The notes: generated by a model not told the origin, from the letters alone. A DNA stretch of 64,000 nucleotides from Microstegium vimineum (GCA_022036555.1 CM039126.1:27075935-27139934); one strand, 5' to 3'. Positions 52,388-64,000 are shown, counted from the first letter of the stretch. Program-made: numbers and translations.

Positions 52388-53406
52388 TGTTGACACCGTT
52401 TTTCGGCACGTGTCAAATGAGCTAAGACTTGTGTTGGTCGGTGGCTGTTTTCTATCGGCATCGGAAAGTTATCAGTCGAATTTACCGATGAGAAAGAATG
52501 CTGCAGGAAAGATAAGTTTGTTGCCGATGGGAGCTGGATGATTCTTGCCGATAAGGGTTAATTGGTGAAGTCAAGTCACCAGAACTGCAAAGTTGCCGAT
52601 GCCGATTGCTGATGAGGAGATGTTGTCGATGCCGATTGCCGATGAGGAGATGATGCCGATGGGCACAGGATGATGTGGCGGTTAACGTCAGCAGAAGATT
52701 GCCGGTGGCGAAAGAAGGAAGTCGCGGATTGAAGGAATCCGCCGATGGAAAGTTTTCATCGATGGAAGGACATAAGGAAACTAGTGATTTTATACCAGTA
52801 TTGTTATAGAAGTTTGAGTCCGACTCTTGCACGAGTCGTTTATTTCCTCAAAAATAGAAGTGTCTGTTTAGGAATATAGTATTGTTATTTGGGTCCGACT
52901 CCTGCGCGAGTCAGTTATTTCCTTTAAAGTAGGAGTTTGTTTTGGAAAGGTACGAGTTGTGTCCATGTATAACTTCCCATACGGGAGTATAAGTATGTGC
53001 CCTAGGGGTCGTGATAATCAAATCAATCAAAAACAAATCTATTACTCTTATTTACCTTTACTGCAATTTACCCTTTTACTGCATTAGTCTTAGCTTATCT
53101 ACGAGTTCTTCAAGCTTCGACGGGCTGCATCATCTTGATCTCCGTCAAACTCTTGCAAGTTCCGTGTGGGAGTAATCTGAGCCTTGACATCCGGGCGCAT
53201 CGCTATTGTCTCGTTCAACTCTGCTCTAGTTATCCTGATCAAGTCTGAGTCTTGGCATCTGGGCGTATCGTCGTTGTCTTGCTTGGATTTTGTTCTAGTT
53301 ATCGTCCTTGTCGATTAACTAGTCAAATCGACTGGCACACCTTTGGATATCGAATTCGGGTATTAGCCCGAGGTGTTCGCAGATCCTGACGCTTTTTGTG
53401 TCAACA
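52388..53406 (+). mobile_element. Tat-3 3' LTR (1019 bp)
   Basis: Ends are the inverted TGTTGACAC / GTGTCAACA. The U3 holds many gccgatg/catcggc-type motifs (52540-52760) and the duplicated gtccgactc...gcgagtc block (52830 and 52890). No coding content. Confidence 0.83.
52535..52770. repeat. gccgatg motif cluster in Tat-3 LTR
   Basis: About ten copies of tgccgatg or close variants over 230 bases, including a near-perfect tandem gttgccgatgccgattgc(t)gatgaggagatg. Confidence 0.75.
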
Positions 53407-53514
53407 GTGATCATGTCAAATTTGGTTAACTAGGGTTTAAGCTTATGTGTTGACCCTAGGAACCCTTTTCTTTGACTAATCAAATCAACCTTGCTAATGT
53501 CCTTGCATGACAGT
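53407..53514 (+). mobile_element. Fragment of D-family LTR
   Basis: gggtttaagcttatgtgttgaccctagg...ccttgcatgac aligns with 40100-40208 of the D 3' LTR in the same orientation. It is sandwiched between the Tat-3 LTR and element F. Confidence 0.83.
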
Positions 53515-54728
53515 TGTTGGTATTTCTTAACGCAAACAGATAAATTCGCAAGCGTACGGATACCGCTGTAGCTTTCACCCGTGAGTATTCCAAGGGTATC
53601 AATTTCCACGGGGAACGTGAATTGAACTAGAAAGGAACTAAGAGCATCCAAGGATAGATAAGATAACTGGGTAGAGATATTTTAGAGTTTTCTAAGGGGG
53701 GATATCTAATCAAAGGCCCATGATACTCTACTTACTTTGGAGCAATAGTACCTTCTCGACTCTCGACAAAGACTAGGAAAAAGGTAGTCGGGGGGGGGGG
53801 GGGGGAGACTGCCAAAAGATCTACGAAAACACCAACCCGAACGTGGTGGACTACAAAGGCCTTACAGAGCTGTCACCTCTGGGGCTACCACAACTATCCG
53901 TAGGATTGGGCGCAAACTCAGGTAAACTCTAGTCTAGACACCACGTCTACAATATTGCTTACTACTCTAATTCAACGTTTAAACTATAACACTCAATACG
54001 AGCGGAGATCCCATAAATAGAATAAAGTAAGAACTGAAATAAGATACTTAGAAATATATGAAGAACCTAGAGATTGCTCAAAACCAGATGCTGCAAAGGT
54101 ACAATGTTGAGGAAGATCCAACAGATCCGGCTCCTCCTCTCTCTCTCACCTCTAATTACAACTAGATGAGCTAGAACTAGAAGAACTAGATCTAGACAAC
54201 TAGAGGGACCTCTCTCCTTCTCTATAATTGAAACCCTAGGTTTGTCTCTGGAGAAGAATAATGAGATGAGATGATCCTCAGGGGGGTTAGGGGCCTTGCT
54301 TATATAGCCTCCTCAAATGAATGTCGGCCGTCGGATCAAACCGACCTTAGGCGAAGGGTTTAGATTGATCCTCAAAGGTGGTGGAGAAAAATTCGCGAAC
54401 TTGAGCCTGATTGGCTAGAATAGCAGTGCGGGCGCCCTAGGGGTCAGGGCGGGTTCCCTGACTTCGGGCCTGTTTTGCCTCCCGTTCGTTCTGGTGTGTC
54501 CTGGAACCTTCTAGAGTACAAAAAATTGTGCGGTTGATAAATATCTCTATGTAAACATGACAAGTGGGCCTTTCCTTGGTATTTCCTGATAACCCCCTGC
54601 AGAAACAGACATTCACCAAAACTCGTGGAATTCTGTCAGTATGAACCCTAATTCTAGCTATTGGTTTCATTTAGACCCTTTTCCTTGTTTAGTTAACGGT
54701 TGAAATTGGTACTTAAGGACCGTCAACA
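53515..54728 (-). mobile_element. Element F 3' LTR
   Basis: Plus tgttggtatttcttaac to gaccgtcaaca; reverse complement of the C LTR with many differences. TATA region around 54297-54306 (cttatatagcc). Contains the G run at 53790-53805. Confidence 0.9.
53790..53805. repeat. Run of 16 G
   Basis: Uninterrupted G homopolymer; C LTR copies have cccccg or ccccca at this position, so it expanded here. Confidence 0.9.
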
Positions 54729-54742
54729 ACTCCCCCAAGCTT
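54729..54742 (-). promoter_or_regulatory. Polypurine tract of element F
   Basis: Minus aagcttgggggagt abuts the 3' LTR start. Confidence 0.83.
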
Positions 54743-56441
54743 ACCTTTTGCTCGTCCCTGAGCAAAGATGAACTCAATGATGGATCCGGAGTTGCTACAA
54801 TGATTTCACGCCTTAAAGGTACACATTCGTTCAAACAAGAATTCTCCTCTAGATTAGAGGAAACTATTCTGACTTTCAAACATACCCATATTACCTTTAA
54901 CCATGGGGCTTATAGCCATCACTTGGGTCTTGAGTAATTGAAAAGTAGAATGATCCGGCCAAGTACTATGTCTCAAGCTCTTCACTTTACCTTCATCCTG
55001 GAGTTTTGCAAAGTTTTCAAAATAAAACTTAAAGTCTCTTTTGTATGACCCTCTCAAGTCTCTCTATATGTGGTATTTGTGGATCCTCACCAAGGCAACA
55101 ATGGTGTTATGCCTTCTCTCAGAATATTATTTGGAACAAGCAAAGTAACAATGTGCCTTTTCTCTCTCACCCTATAACTAATAGGCAATATATGGAGTTC
55201 ATAGGTGGGGAGAAATAGCGCATACATACTTGCAAAGCATATATTGTAAAGTCAAACAATGGATCCAGAGAAATAGGTCATACAATCAAATCAAGATGTG
55301 CATGTGTATGGGATATATGGTGGATGTATGATGGTGGATATGTGGTGGATAATGGTGTATGGTGGATATATGAGAGTGTATGATGGAAACCTAATTTAAC
55401 TCTGCTCCTTGAATACATATATACATACATCTCTCATTTAGAACTTGGAATTTTGAGAGAACTTGGGCTTGCTTTTTTTAGAGAGGTGGGCATCTAAGTA
55501 CCCATTGTTTTGATATGACACTTGTCCATGTTTTACTCTCTTTATTTTTTTTATTTTTTTCCACAACCCAAGTCTCTTTCTATAATAACACTTTTGAGAG
55601 ATAATAACAAGGAAATCTTTGGAGCAGTTACATTTATGGTAATGAAATATATGGATAGGTCGAGAACTGGGATATTTTTAGTTACTTACTCCCAAGGTAG
55701 CAGTAGAGCATTTTTCTGGTGGATCTGAATGGCATATATGTGGATGCGTACCTCTAGGATAGAAGTAGCATATATGAGTGGAGTGTACGTGATCTTGATT
55801 TGAAAAGCATGACAAGTCTCTAAGGGTCAACAAAGCTTGACAAAACTCAATGCAAATACAAGTAGTAAAAATGATAGTGAATGTTTTCCTAATCTACCAG
55901 GCATGTATATATGCCTGTGGTAGGAATTCAAGGTCTCATCATACAGAAACTTATCATGTAATATTTTCAATTTTCAAAAGATAAATTCTCCAGAACTCTA
56001 GTATTGCTAGGAACAAGATAAATAGCAGCTCAGACTTTTTCATATCATACCTATCAACTACCTAGACTTAGCTCAAGCATTTGCAACCCACAAGTTTCAG
56101 GTTCAGAGTAAATCTTATGTCAAAATAGTTATGTCTAAAAACTTGGGAGAATTCAAGGTTGAAAACTAGGTACTTGAAAGGAATTACGACAGAGCAACTA
56201 TTCATCATTTCCATAAAGAGATAAACATTCATGGAACATATGAGAGTAGAGAGAAGTCTTTTTGTTCTTTTTATCATATTTAGAGATTTTTTTAATTGCA
56301 AGAAAAGATAAGCAAGAAAATGCATGAATGTAAATACTAGAATTAAACACTTATCTTAGTGGGGGAGGGAACCTCCCCAAGCTTATCCTTTGCTCAATAG
56401 TGTGGTGGCTGATATGGATGTTGTTGCCACCACATCCTCCA
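54743..56441 (-). other. Element F 3' non-coding region
   Basis: Collinear with element C 32260-35370 minus solo LTR H. Includes a repeated gtggatgtatgatggtggatatgtggtgg array (55305-55385). No supported gene. Confidence 0.75.
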
Positions 56442-56957
56442 TCATTGGATTTGTTCTTCTTGAAGTGCTTGGAGCTGTTCATTGTTTTGCTGGACTATAC
56501 CTGTTGTCATACCATGCTCAATGCAAAGCTCGCCTATGGTATTGGGGAGATTGTCCATTTGTTGCCTCCGCTCACGATGCTCCCTATCTCGTGGGAACGA
56601 GAAGGATGCTCGTGGTCTTTGAGGACCTGGTGGTCGAGGAGGCATGCCACTGGAAGTGTCCATGGCATCGGAAGTTGCGTCGTCTTCCTCCTCACCAACA
56701 ACTCCTCGGGAAGGACCACCTTGCTCAAAATGAGCAAACCGTGGTTCCTCATGTGCTCTCCTGCTGGAACCTGCAACACCTCTTTGCCCACGTCCTTGAT
56801 CCAAATCAAGGGTTAGTTGGTGGGTCCTATACAACCAACCTTTCTCATTTGGAAGAGGAACCTCAGTTGTATGGCCACAATAAATCATTTTGAGTCCACC
56901 TCTTGGACCTCTTTTGAGCATTTGAGCATGTATAAGATATTCTTCAGAGTTCTTCAT
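56442..56957 (-). CDS. Uninterrupted 171-codon ORF in the env position of element F
   Basis: Starts ATGAAGAACTCTGAAGA and reads without stops: MKNSEEYLIHAQMLKRGPRG, then MIYCGHTTEVPLPNEKGW, a Gln/Arg/Gly/acidic middle (FEQGGPSRGVVGEEEDDA, MPPRPPGPQRPRASF), and a Gln-rich end (IVQQNNEQLQALQEEQIQ). There is no signal peptide or membrane segment, so it is not a typical env. I recognise no domain. It lies on the element's sense strand between the internal PPT-like motif and the 3' LTR. Element C keeps only its first codons. Its open state in an otherwise decayed element is notable. Confidence 0.55.
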   Translation of the reverse strand: MKNSEEYLIHAQMLKRGPRGGLKMIYCGHTTEVPLPNEKGWLYRTHQLTLDLDQGRGQRGVAGSSRRAHEEPRFAHFEQGGPSRGVVGEEEDDATSDAMDTSSGMPPRPPGPQRPRASFSFPRDREHRERRQQMDNLPNTIGELCIEHGMTTGIVQQNNEQLQALQEEQIQ

Positions 56958-58389
56958 TTTATTATTAGCAACTTCTAAACATACCTATTATTATTACTAA
57001 AAAGAAAACTCACTTAAGGATAAAATAGATAATCAAATTCCCTAGATAAACAATGTCTAAGTTGTTAGTTTTGGGATTTGTAATTATTTAGGTGTGAACC
57101 TTCATGTGCTCACATTTTTTTATTTGAATTAATTTATGTAACTAATATCTAAGTAAAAGTAAACCTAAGTGGGTAAGAATACTTACCTGGATACATGGGG
57201 GTGCTCTCCCCCAAGCTGGATGTTGACATAGTCATTCATTTAGACAGTGTAGACTTACTTCACTTCTCTGAGACTTCAAAGATGATAGTTGATGTAGTGG
57301 TACTTCTCAAAGTAGTTGAAGATATCTAATCTGGTCTAGTCTTTCCAAAACCTGCTGAACTCAAATAGACAACAAAGCTCGTGGAACAGATTAAGCGTAA
57401 GCAGTAAACCATTTATGCCTTGATTGCCTAGAGCCTTACAGAATTCTTCTATTCAATTTTTTTTTGGATTTTCAATTTTATATGTAATATTTTTTATGCC
57501 TCCACAACAAACAGTTGGAAGACTTATTCACATGGGGCTTAAAGGTTTTTTCTTTTTGTAATACAGTGCAATAATATAGATATGCTATGATTAAGATGAT
57601 TATGCAATGGATTATACTAAGAATGATATATATAAATATAACTACAAAAATATTTATGGAAAGTAAATATGCTAGAGTGCAACTAATGCAATGCAGATAA
57701 ATAAACATGCAGATAACTTACCGAGTTTACCTTCTAGCTAAGGTTCAGAGATTTAGGTTCGTTGAACCGGACCTCTCTTCTGGTTCAAATGTCTTAAGGA
57801 GCCTGGTCTACTCCTGATAAATTCTTGGATGTTTGCTCTTCTTGTGTTGGTGTTTCCGATGAAGTCTCTTTCCTGTTCCACACTTCCTCAGTCTGAGGTT
57901 CTGCTTCTTCTTTCCTTTGTAGCAGGTGATACATCCTTTGTTGATGGTATGACTTCTTTCTTAGGAGAACTCATATATTTATTATTGAATTGATCTTCAT
58001 ATCTTGTTAATTCTCCCAGATAGTCTGTCCATCCATCCTTGGTGGCTTATTTCTTCTCTTCAAGAAATTGAAAGTGGATCTCTCATGATTTCATGGAGAT
58101 GATACTAGTGGCGTTGAGGAAAGATCTTCCTCAAATGAGGTGGACTTCATCTTCATCTCTCATATCTTGAAACATGAAGTCAGTGAGAACATAGTGATCA
58201 TGTTGACCATGATATCCTTTGCTATTCCCTCTCAGACATTATGTTGATGCTTGATCCAATATCGCAGAATATCTTGTAGAATGCACTTTCCTTGATCTTG
58301 CTATCAATGGTGGGTACTCCTAGATAATCTAGCTTAGTTAGGTAATGGTGATAGAAGGAAGTGATCAAACCCTAAATCGATGGTGTTGA
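56958..58389 (-). other. Element F internal region, no supported gene
   Basis: Contains the internal PPT-like cagcttgggggagagcaccccc (plus 57200-57221 as reverse complement), matching C at 31981. The remainder, 57240-58389, is AT-rich or degenerate with no recognisable pol motif. Confidence 0.65.
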
Positions 58390-58891
58390 TCATCCACACA
58401 GAGTCTTCTCTTGGTTGTTGAGATTTATTCTTCCTCCTTCTATTGTTGATGTTGTTCTTCCTTGTAGCTCTAGTTGTATCCTCGTAGGTGTGCGGCGTTT
58501 GAGGATGAGTAGGAACCTTGAGTGTAGGCTTCTCGGGAGTGGATTTATCCTTCCCATCCTTGATTGTGAAACATATCTTGACACTCTTCCTGTTTCTTCA
58601 ACCTCAAAGTCTGCCGATACAAATGAGTGTCCAACTCCTATGAAACTATCTTCAAGAACTCCCTTGGGATAGCATAGTGTCTGATCTACAAGTTGGCATG
58701 ACGTTGACACTTGTTCCAAGGTCACAGACCACTTCTTCAAAAGTGTAAGCTCTAATGGAGATTGGAATGACAGGTCTCCCTGGCTTTCCTTTCTTCATTG
58801 GTAGGGTGTCATCCTCCCATGCTCTTGATGGCATGGTGAAGAAGTGTCCTTTACCTTTGTCATTGAAGAATGATGGCATCGTAACCCTCAT
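58390..58891 (-). pseudogene. Element F protease remnant
   Basis: FFNDKGKGHFFTMPSRAWEDD and FEEVVCDLGTSVNVMP on minus match the Athila protease region; D-L-G-T-S is the catalytic loop. The downstream part shifts frame (IKDGKDKSTPEKPTLKVP region). No RT follows. Confidence 0.75.
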
Positions 58892-59833
58892 GGAAGCTTC
58901 CCTTGATCAACTGGTTGTGAATTAATGACTTGTCTTCTTGTTCCACTCCTCTCTCATCCTTGTTCTTCCGATTGTGAAATTTTTGTTGATCTTGTCTTGA
59001 AGTTTTGTTCACCCTCTTCCATGGATTGAGTGGCTTGATTATAGATTTTTCTTTATCACTTGTCTTCTCTTTGCTCCATGGAATTCATCATGATGAATTA
59101 GCTGCATCTCCCTTGTGAAAATTATTGAAGATCATGTATCTTTCTTCATCTAGGGTATGAGTTTATCCTAGGACTTCCCAATTTGATATTGAAAGTTTTC
59201 CTGCAGGGGTTAGTCCAACAAAATATCCAATATCTACTCTAGTATACTATCAGTTCAAAAATCAACCTAGACAAGTCTAGATCAATTTAGGAAGACATTT
59301 TAACCTAAGCACCACGCTTAATTTAAAAGTCGTTAGAAGTAAAATCAAAATACCTTTAGTTTAAACTAAGCACCATGCATAATTTAAAAGGTATATGAAA
59401 ATACTTCAAAACCTAAACATATACTATAGCAAACAAAGGTAGCATGAAAGTATTATGGAGATTTACTCAAGTGAAGATGAAAGAGTATGATGATTTTTTT
59501 TTGTAGTCGAGCATGCTTTAAAGGTAGGTACAACTAATATAATGTAGCAACATGACAAAAGATGTTTGTATGATGGGTTATCCCTCAAGCTTGAATTTTG
59601 CAAAAATCAAGATTGGATGAATGTAATTCAATGTTTCATGATGATTGGTTGGACATACCTTATGCTTGTTATTCCTTCATTCTTTTGCTCTATACCTGGA
59701 AAGGTTAGTGACAAAAACACCCAAAGGAATATAATCATATATTTCTATGCTCATTTCACAAGGTAGGCAACAAAAAGGGTGAATACTCATGTTAAGATCT
59801 GAGAGATGCTTGATTTAGGACGCTAAGGTTGTC

Positions 59834-60343
59834 CTAGGGAAACCTTTCAAGATGTGCTTTTAGAAAAACAGTTTCTCCTTCATTACCTATCTCAAGATTT
59901 ACACAATGAGATCTACAAAATTTATGATAAACATATGCATCGACAACCACCCTTTTGAAGGTTTTGCAAAAAGAAAGTGTGAGGGTGTTGAAGATGTCAT
60001 GTGTGGTAATGATAGAGAGTCCAACGGGTTCGAGAGATGTCTCATATGAGCATGGATTTAAAGAGATAGTTATGGAATAGATTCCACGCGCATTGATATT
60101 ATCTTCCTCTCCAATCTCTATGATTGATTCTTCATGTAAGTTCAAAATTCCACTTGGATTGGTAACTCTCAAATTGGTCTTGTTTGGGGCCTCCTCTATA
60201 CTTGGATGATTCATATGTTCAACTGGATTTAAAACTAAACCAAGACTAGAGAATGATTTCTCCCAAACCATGGCTATACAAGCAGGGCGAAGCTCATAGC
60301 CATTTATAAGAATGAGGGGTGAAGAAGGTGGAGTCTCCAACAA
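59834..60343 (-). pseudogene. Element F gag start fused to unrelated sequence
   Basis: The first about 35 residues (MLETPPSSPLILINGYELRPACIAM) match the N-terminus of element C gag (LEPPPYSNPILTDGYELRPAFIAM). After FSSL the similarity ends. The remaining 130 codons (HMNHPSIEEAPNKTNLRV ... FKRVVVDAYVYHKF) do not resemble gag, yet stay open. Either acquired sequence or another family's region; function unknown. Confidence 0.6.
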
Positions 60344-60463
60344 GTCGCCCTTTGGAGTAGAGTATTTATATATGTGGTAAGAAGAATATGGTAAGGTGAG
60401 AAAGATGGTAAAAAGGAAAAAGGTAGATGGATGACCATAGTTCGAAACTAGAATAGCTACCGT

Positions 60464-60481
60464 TCCCCGGCAACGGCGCTA
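60464..60481 (-). promoter_or_regulatory. Primer binding site of element F
   Basis: Minus TAGCGCCGTTGCCGGGGA, the Athila-type site with the second base mutated (TGG to TAG). Confidence 0.83.
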
Positions 60482-60488
60482 GAAAGCT

Positions 60489-61667
60489 TGTTGGTATTTC
60501 TTAACACAAACAGATAAATCCGCAAGCGCACGGATACCGCTATAGCTTTCACCCGTAAGTATTCTAAGGGTATTGATTTCCACGGGGAACATGAAGTGAA
60601 CTAGAAAAGAACTAAGAGCGTCCAAGGATAGATAAGATAACTGAGTAGAGAGATTTTAGAGTTTTCTAAGGGGGATATCTAATCAAAGGCCCACGATACT
60701 ATACTTACTTTGGAGCAATAGTACCTTCCCGACTCTACGAAAACACCAACCCGAACGTGGTGGACTACAAAGGCCTTACAGAGCTGTCACCTCTAGGGCT
60801 ACCACAAGTATCTATAGGATTGGGCGCAAACTTAGGTAAACTCTAGTCTAGACACCACGTCTACACTATCGCTTACTACTCTAATTCAACGTTTAAACTA
60901 GAGAACTCAATACGAGCGGAGATCCCGTAAATAGAATAAAGTAAGAACTGAAATAAGATACTTAGAAATAAATGAAGAACCTGGAGATTGCTCAGAACCA
61001 GATGCTGCAAAGGTACAATTTTGAGGAAGATCCGACAGATCCGGCTCCTCCTAGCTCTCTCCTCCTCTCTCTCTCTCACCTATAATTACAAGTAGATGAG
61101 CTAGAACTAGAAGAACTAGATCTAGACAACTAGAGGGACCTCTCTCCTTCTCTATAATTGAAACCCTAGCTTTTGCTCTGGAGAAGAATAATGAGATGAG
61201 ATGATCCTCAGGGGGGTCAGGGGCCTTGCTTATATAGCCTCCTCAAATGAACGTCGGCCGTCGGATCAAACCGACCTTAGGCGAAGGGTTTAGATTGATC
61301 CTCAAAGGCGGTGGAGCATAATCCACGAACTTGAGCCTGATTGGGTGGAATAGCAGGGCGGGTGCCCTAGGGGTCAGGGCGGGCGCCCTGACTCTCGTCC
61401 CGTTTTGCCTCCCGTTCGTTCTGGTGTCTCCTGGAACCTTCTAGAGTACAGAAAATTGTGCGGTTGATAAATATCTCTATGTAAACATGACATGTGGGCC
61501 TATCCTTGGTATTTCTTGATAACCCCCTGCAGAAACAAACATTCACCAAAACTCGTGGAATTCTGTCAGTATGAGCCCTAATTCTAGCTATTGGTTTCAT
61601 TTAGATCCTTTTCCTTGTTTAGTTGATCGTTGAAATTGGTACTTAAGGTGTGATAGAACCGTCAAAA
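60489..61667 (-). mobile_element. Element F 5' LTR
   Basis: Plus tgttggtatttcttaac to acttaagg, then an extra tgtgatagaa inserted before ccgtcaa compared with the left LTR. It aligns with 53515-54728; about 60 bases near 60735, including the position of the G run, are deleted. Confidence 0.83.
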
Positions 61668-64000
61668 TTATAAGAGACCAAGTACCAAAGTAGCCGAATT
61701 AACTGCCACTTAAAGCACTTGAGCCCATACAATCCCGGTAGTCCAGAAATCTCAAAGGATTTCTAACAATCGTATATCTGACCAAGATCGCGCAAACTCA
61801 GGTATGCACATTCGAACGAACTAACAATTGAAACGAAATACTTAAAGTACAAAATAAAGGTTATTACAACATTTGGTTCCAAATAAAGTAGTGCTTACGC
61901 CACAACACACGTGGCCAAATGAAACGTTGTTTTAAATCCGAACCCAAAGTTTTACTCCACACTAATACCATTAATAGATAGGGGTGCCAACGAGACCATG
62001 TTCGACAACAGCAAAGATGAGCTCATAGAAGACCTTGCCCAGGGCCTACTCCTCTTCTCCTTCAACAGGATAGAGACAGTGTTTACAATAGCCAAAGTAT
62101 ACTTGATCATCTTCAACAAACGGGGTAAATCCTGAGTACGGGAATGTACTCAGCTAGACTTACCCGTCTAACTGAAAATAAAGACTCCAAGGATATGCAT
62201 GGCTATATATGTGGATCTGGATAAACTTTACTTTTGCAGAGCCACGAGCAATATGAAATAACTTTAAATATTAGAGAGCAGCCATTTTCCATCCTATTAT
62301 TTATCTCTAGGTTTTGCACCTATACTAGAGCACTCACTTGATCTAGTCAAACAATAAGATAATACCATATCAAATTCATTTGTCAATATTTTAGTAGAAC
62401 CATTATCGATGTCACATGGAGTTGTACCGTGGTGAAGCTCAGCATAATCCCCCACTATCTGGTGGGAGGCGGCGACTCGAATAGATATACAACCAGCTGG
62501 CAAGATTACCTTTAACACACACCCACACTTTCCCCGTCGGTTCCATGCATTGGGTTACCTCTCAACAAAGTCCAGGTGGTAACCGCCGCGAGCTCAGAGT
62601 AGTCCACCCAATTAGAGAAATCAGTTGGCCACCACTGGACAGGTCGTATCTCCAAACTAGAGGGTGCTAACAGTAGGCTGAGAGTCGGCCTGGACAATGT
62701 TTACTCAGCTTCGGGGTCGGGAATCGTCACCGGCCCCTATGCGAAAGGGTGCATTCAAACATGTAAGAGGGCCACCATCGTATACAAACCTATATGATCC
62801 AATGGACGGACTGCCCCCAAGTCTAAACCACTTCGTGCCCTTGCCTTCCAGTTGACCGCATTTCATTACTACCATTGGTTCTTTCCCACGATAGCAAATA
62901 TAGCCAACCGTGATTGGCACTACCCCCATGGGATAATACGAATACATATAAATGTAACCAATTCTTCTAAGCATGCTAAGCGGTTGCTTTGACTTTTATT
63001 TAAAAGGTTAACAAGGTAGGTAATTCAGTAGTCAAGGAAGGCAATGCATCAATTTGGGATTCAATCAACTCTTGTCACCTAGCATCACAGTATAAAATAC
63101 TCAAGTAGATTATTTATAAAATGCTGGAAGGCTTAACGATGCTCCGGGGCTTGCCTTTAGTGTAGGTAGAGGGCTGGTGATCAGGGCACTCAGGGAGGTT
63201 AGTGTCGAGCTCGTGGTACTCCTCGTTCAACTCCTGCACCTCCTGGACTCCTTCCTCTAGAAGTGGCACCTGGGGTTCCTCTACTAATCCTGAATGTTTG
63301 CAATGCATATAAGTAAACTTATAGTGCAGGGATGATGCTTGAACAAAAATTAAACACTCAAAGATTTCTTTTAGAATCGAATTAAATATTCACCCTAGCT
63401 CCATTTTACACAGCAAGCCTATTTTAGACTACTCAGAAAAATCTATAAAATTTACACAGAACAGAGCAAGACTACTGGATACTACTGCAGAAATTTCACT
63501 CTTAGGAATGCTACCAAACAGCAGCTATAAAAAGATGAATTTAAATGCAGAAAAAAAAACTTTGAACTAGACCTACTGGCTAACAGAGTGAAACATGCTA
63601 TATGTTATTTTTAACAGGTTCTTTCCTTAAAAAATTAGTTATCAAGAATGTTTCATGATCAACACTATCAGATTATTTTCTATATGATTTTCCAAAGAAA
63701 ACCCTAGAAAAGGACACTTGAACTACAAGTATCTTTTCTGCCATACAACATACCACATAATATATTTTTCCTTGATAGAGCAAGGCATACAGAAACTACA
63801 CAAAAAGTTTCATGATTTATCTAAGCATAGATTTACCACAGGAATTAATCAAAGAAAGCATCAGAAACACATTTTAATAGGTATTAATTAATTTTTACCT
63901 AGAAACATGACATCTTATATTTTTCCTAGCTTCTATACAGGATGACAAAGCTAGCATAAAAACCTTACAATTTTATTTTGTCATTTCATCCAGGAACACA
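61668..64000 (-). mobile_element. D-family LTR, minus orientation, truncated by window end
   Basis: Reverse-complement matches to the D 3' LTR second half: gactaccgggattgtatgggctc (like 47931-47955), the caccgtgattggctatatttgctatcgtgg type block (like 46685-46720) and ggcaagcccc-ggagcat (like 46457-46472). No coding content. The terminal TGTTACA end is not reached on the left; it merges with the F LTR near 61660. Confidence 0.8.

Larger units (their letters stand above)
49980..53406 (+). mobile_element. Tat-3: 3' part of a Tat/Grande-type element with antisense PMD gene
   Basis: Carries a 3' LTR (52388-53406) with PPT, preceded by an intron-containing gene on the opposite strand. The LTR start TGTTGACACCGTTTTTCGG and end TTTTTGTGTCAACA are of Tat/Grande type (family knowledge). 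gag and pol are absent because the 5' side is truncated at the Copia fragment near 49980. The right flank is D-family LTR (53407-53514). Confidence 0.8.
53515..61667 (-). mobile_element. Element F: degenerate Athila-type element, relative of C
   Basis: On minus: 5' LTR 61667-60489, PBS, gag start, degraded middle with a protease motif, a 171-codon ORF, long 3' non-coding region collinear with C, PPT, 3' LTR 54728-53515. RT, RNase H and integrase are absent. Flanks differ (acagt left, ttata right), so no TSD is seen. It is useful as an empty-site control for solo LTR H and as the intact version of a segment deleted in C. Confidence 0.87.

Noticed and set aside
56390..56893. 167-codon plus ORF opposite the 171-codon ORF of element F
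   Set aside because: Shadow of the sense-strand ORF; Leu/His/Cys-rich and no domain.

Overview
The window looks like repeat-rich, probably heterochromatic DNA from a plant, most likely a grass. The evidence is the content: large-gag Copia elements with an LTR end containing ACCCCCCC, Tat-, Athila- and Tekay/Del-type Ty3/Gypsy elements with kilobase LTRs, a CACTA transposon, and plant-specific captured domains (Transposase_28-like and plant mobile domain). I found no convincing stand-alone host gene, rRNA, tRNA or CRISPR array. Nearly every base can be assigned to a transposable element, and almost every coding stretch is broken by stops, frameshifts or deletions. Element names A to H are local labels.

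Layout. 1-4190: partial Copia element A (minus strand), cut by the window start. 4191-23957: Copia element B (minus), joined abruptly to A. B's gag is split by a 344-bp solo LTR (6893-7236, TSD tagca) and its 5' LTR is split by a 13.9-kb Tat-type element, Tat-1 (9307-23244, TSD gatac). Tat-1 keeps gag and protease but no reverse transcriptase or integrase. Between protease and 3' LTR it carries a multi-exon gene on the opposite strand (11117-19092) with its own TATA box. That gene is itself interrupted by a CACTA element (13022-14242, TSD gcg) and a 3.7-kb solo-LTR-like insert G1 (14392-18085). 23958-25989: LTR-like DNA.

25990-47962: a Tekay/Del-type element D (plus). Its gag is split by a structurally complete 10.5-kb Athila-type element C (26093-36598, TSD caagc), which contains solo LTR H (33172-34878, TSD ccttg). 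D has lost its integrase core and carries Asp-to-Asn changes in RT and RNase H. Its 3' LTR (39852-47962) is split by solo LTR G2 (42720-46225, TSD catgt), a relative of G1.

47963-53406: 3' part of a second Tat-1 relative (Tat-2), a Copia fragment, and the 3' part of a third Tat-type element (Tat-3). Tat-3 carries an antisense, intron-containing plant-mobile-domain gene (52049 down to about 49980). 53407-53514: scrap of D-family LTR. 53515-61667: minus-strand, internally degenerate relative of C (element F), with both LTRs, no pol, and one uninterrupted 171-codon ORF in the env position. 61668-64000: D-family LTR in minus orientation running off the window.

Relative ages follow from nesting: B before Tat-1 before CACTA and G1; D before C before H; D before G2. 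The most interesting biology is the repeated architecture in which Tat-type elements carry spliced genes in antisense immediately upstream of the 3' LTR, together with repeated copies of the polypurine-tract motif.
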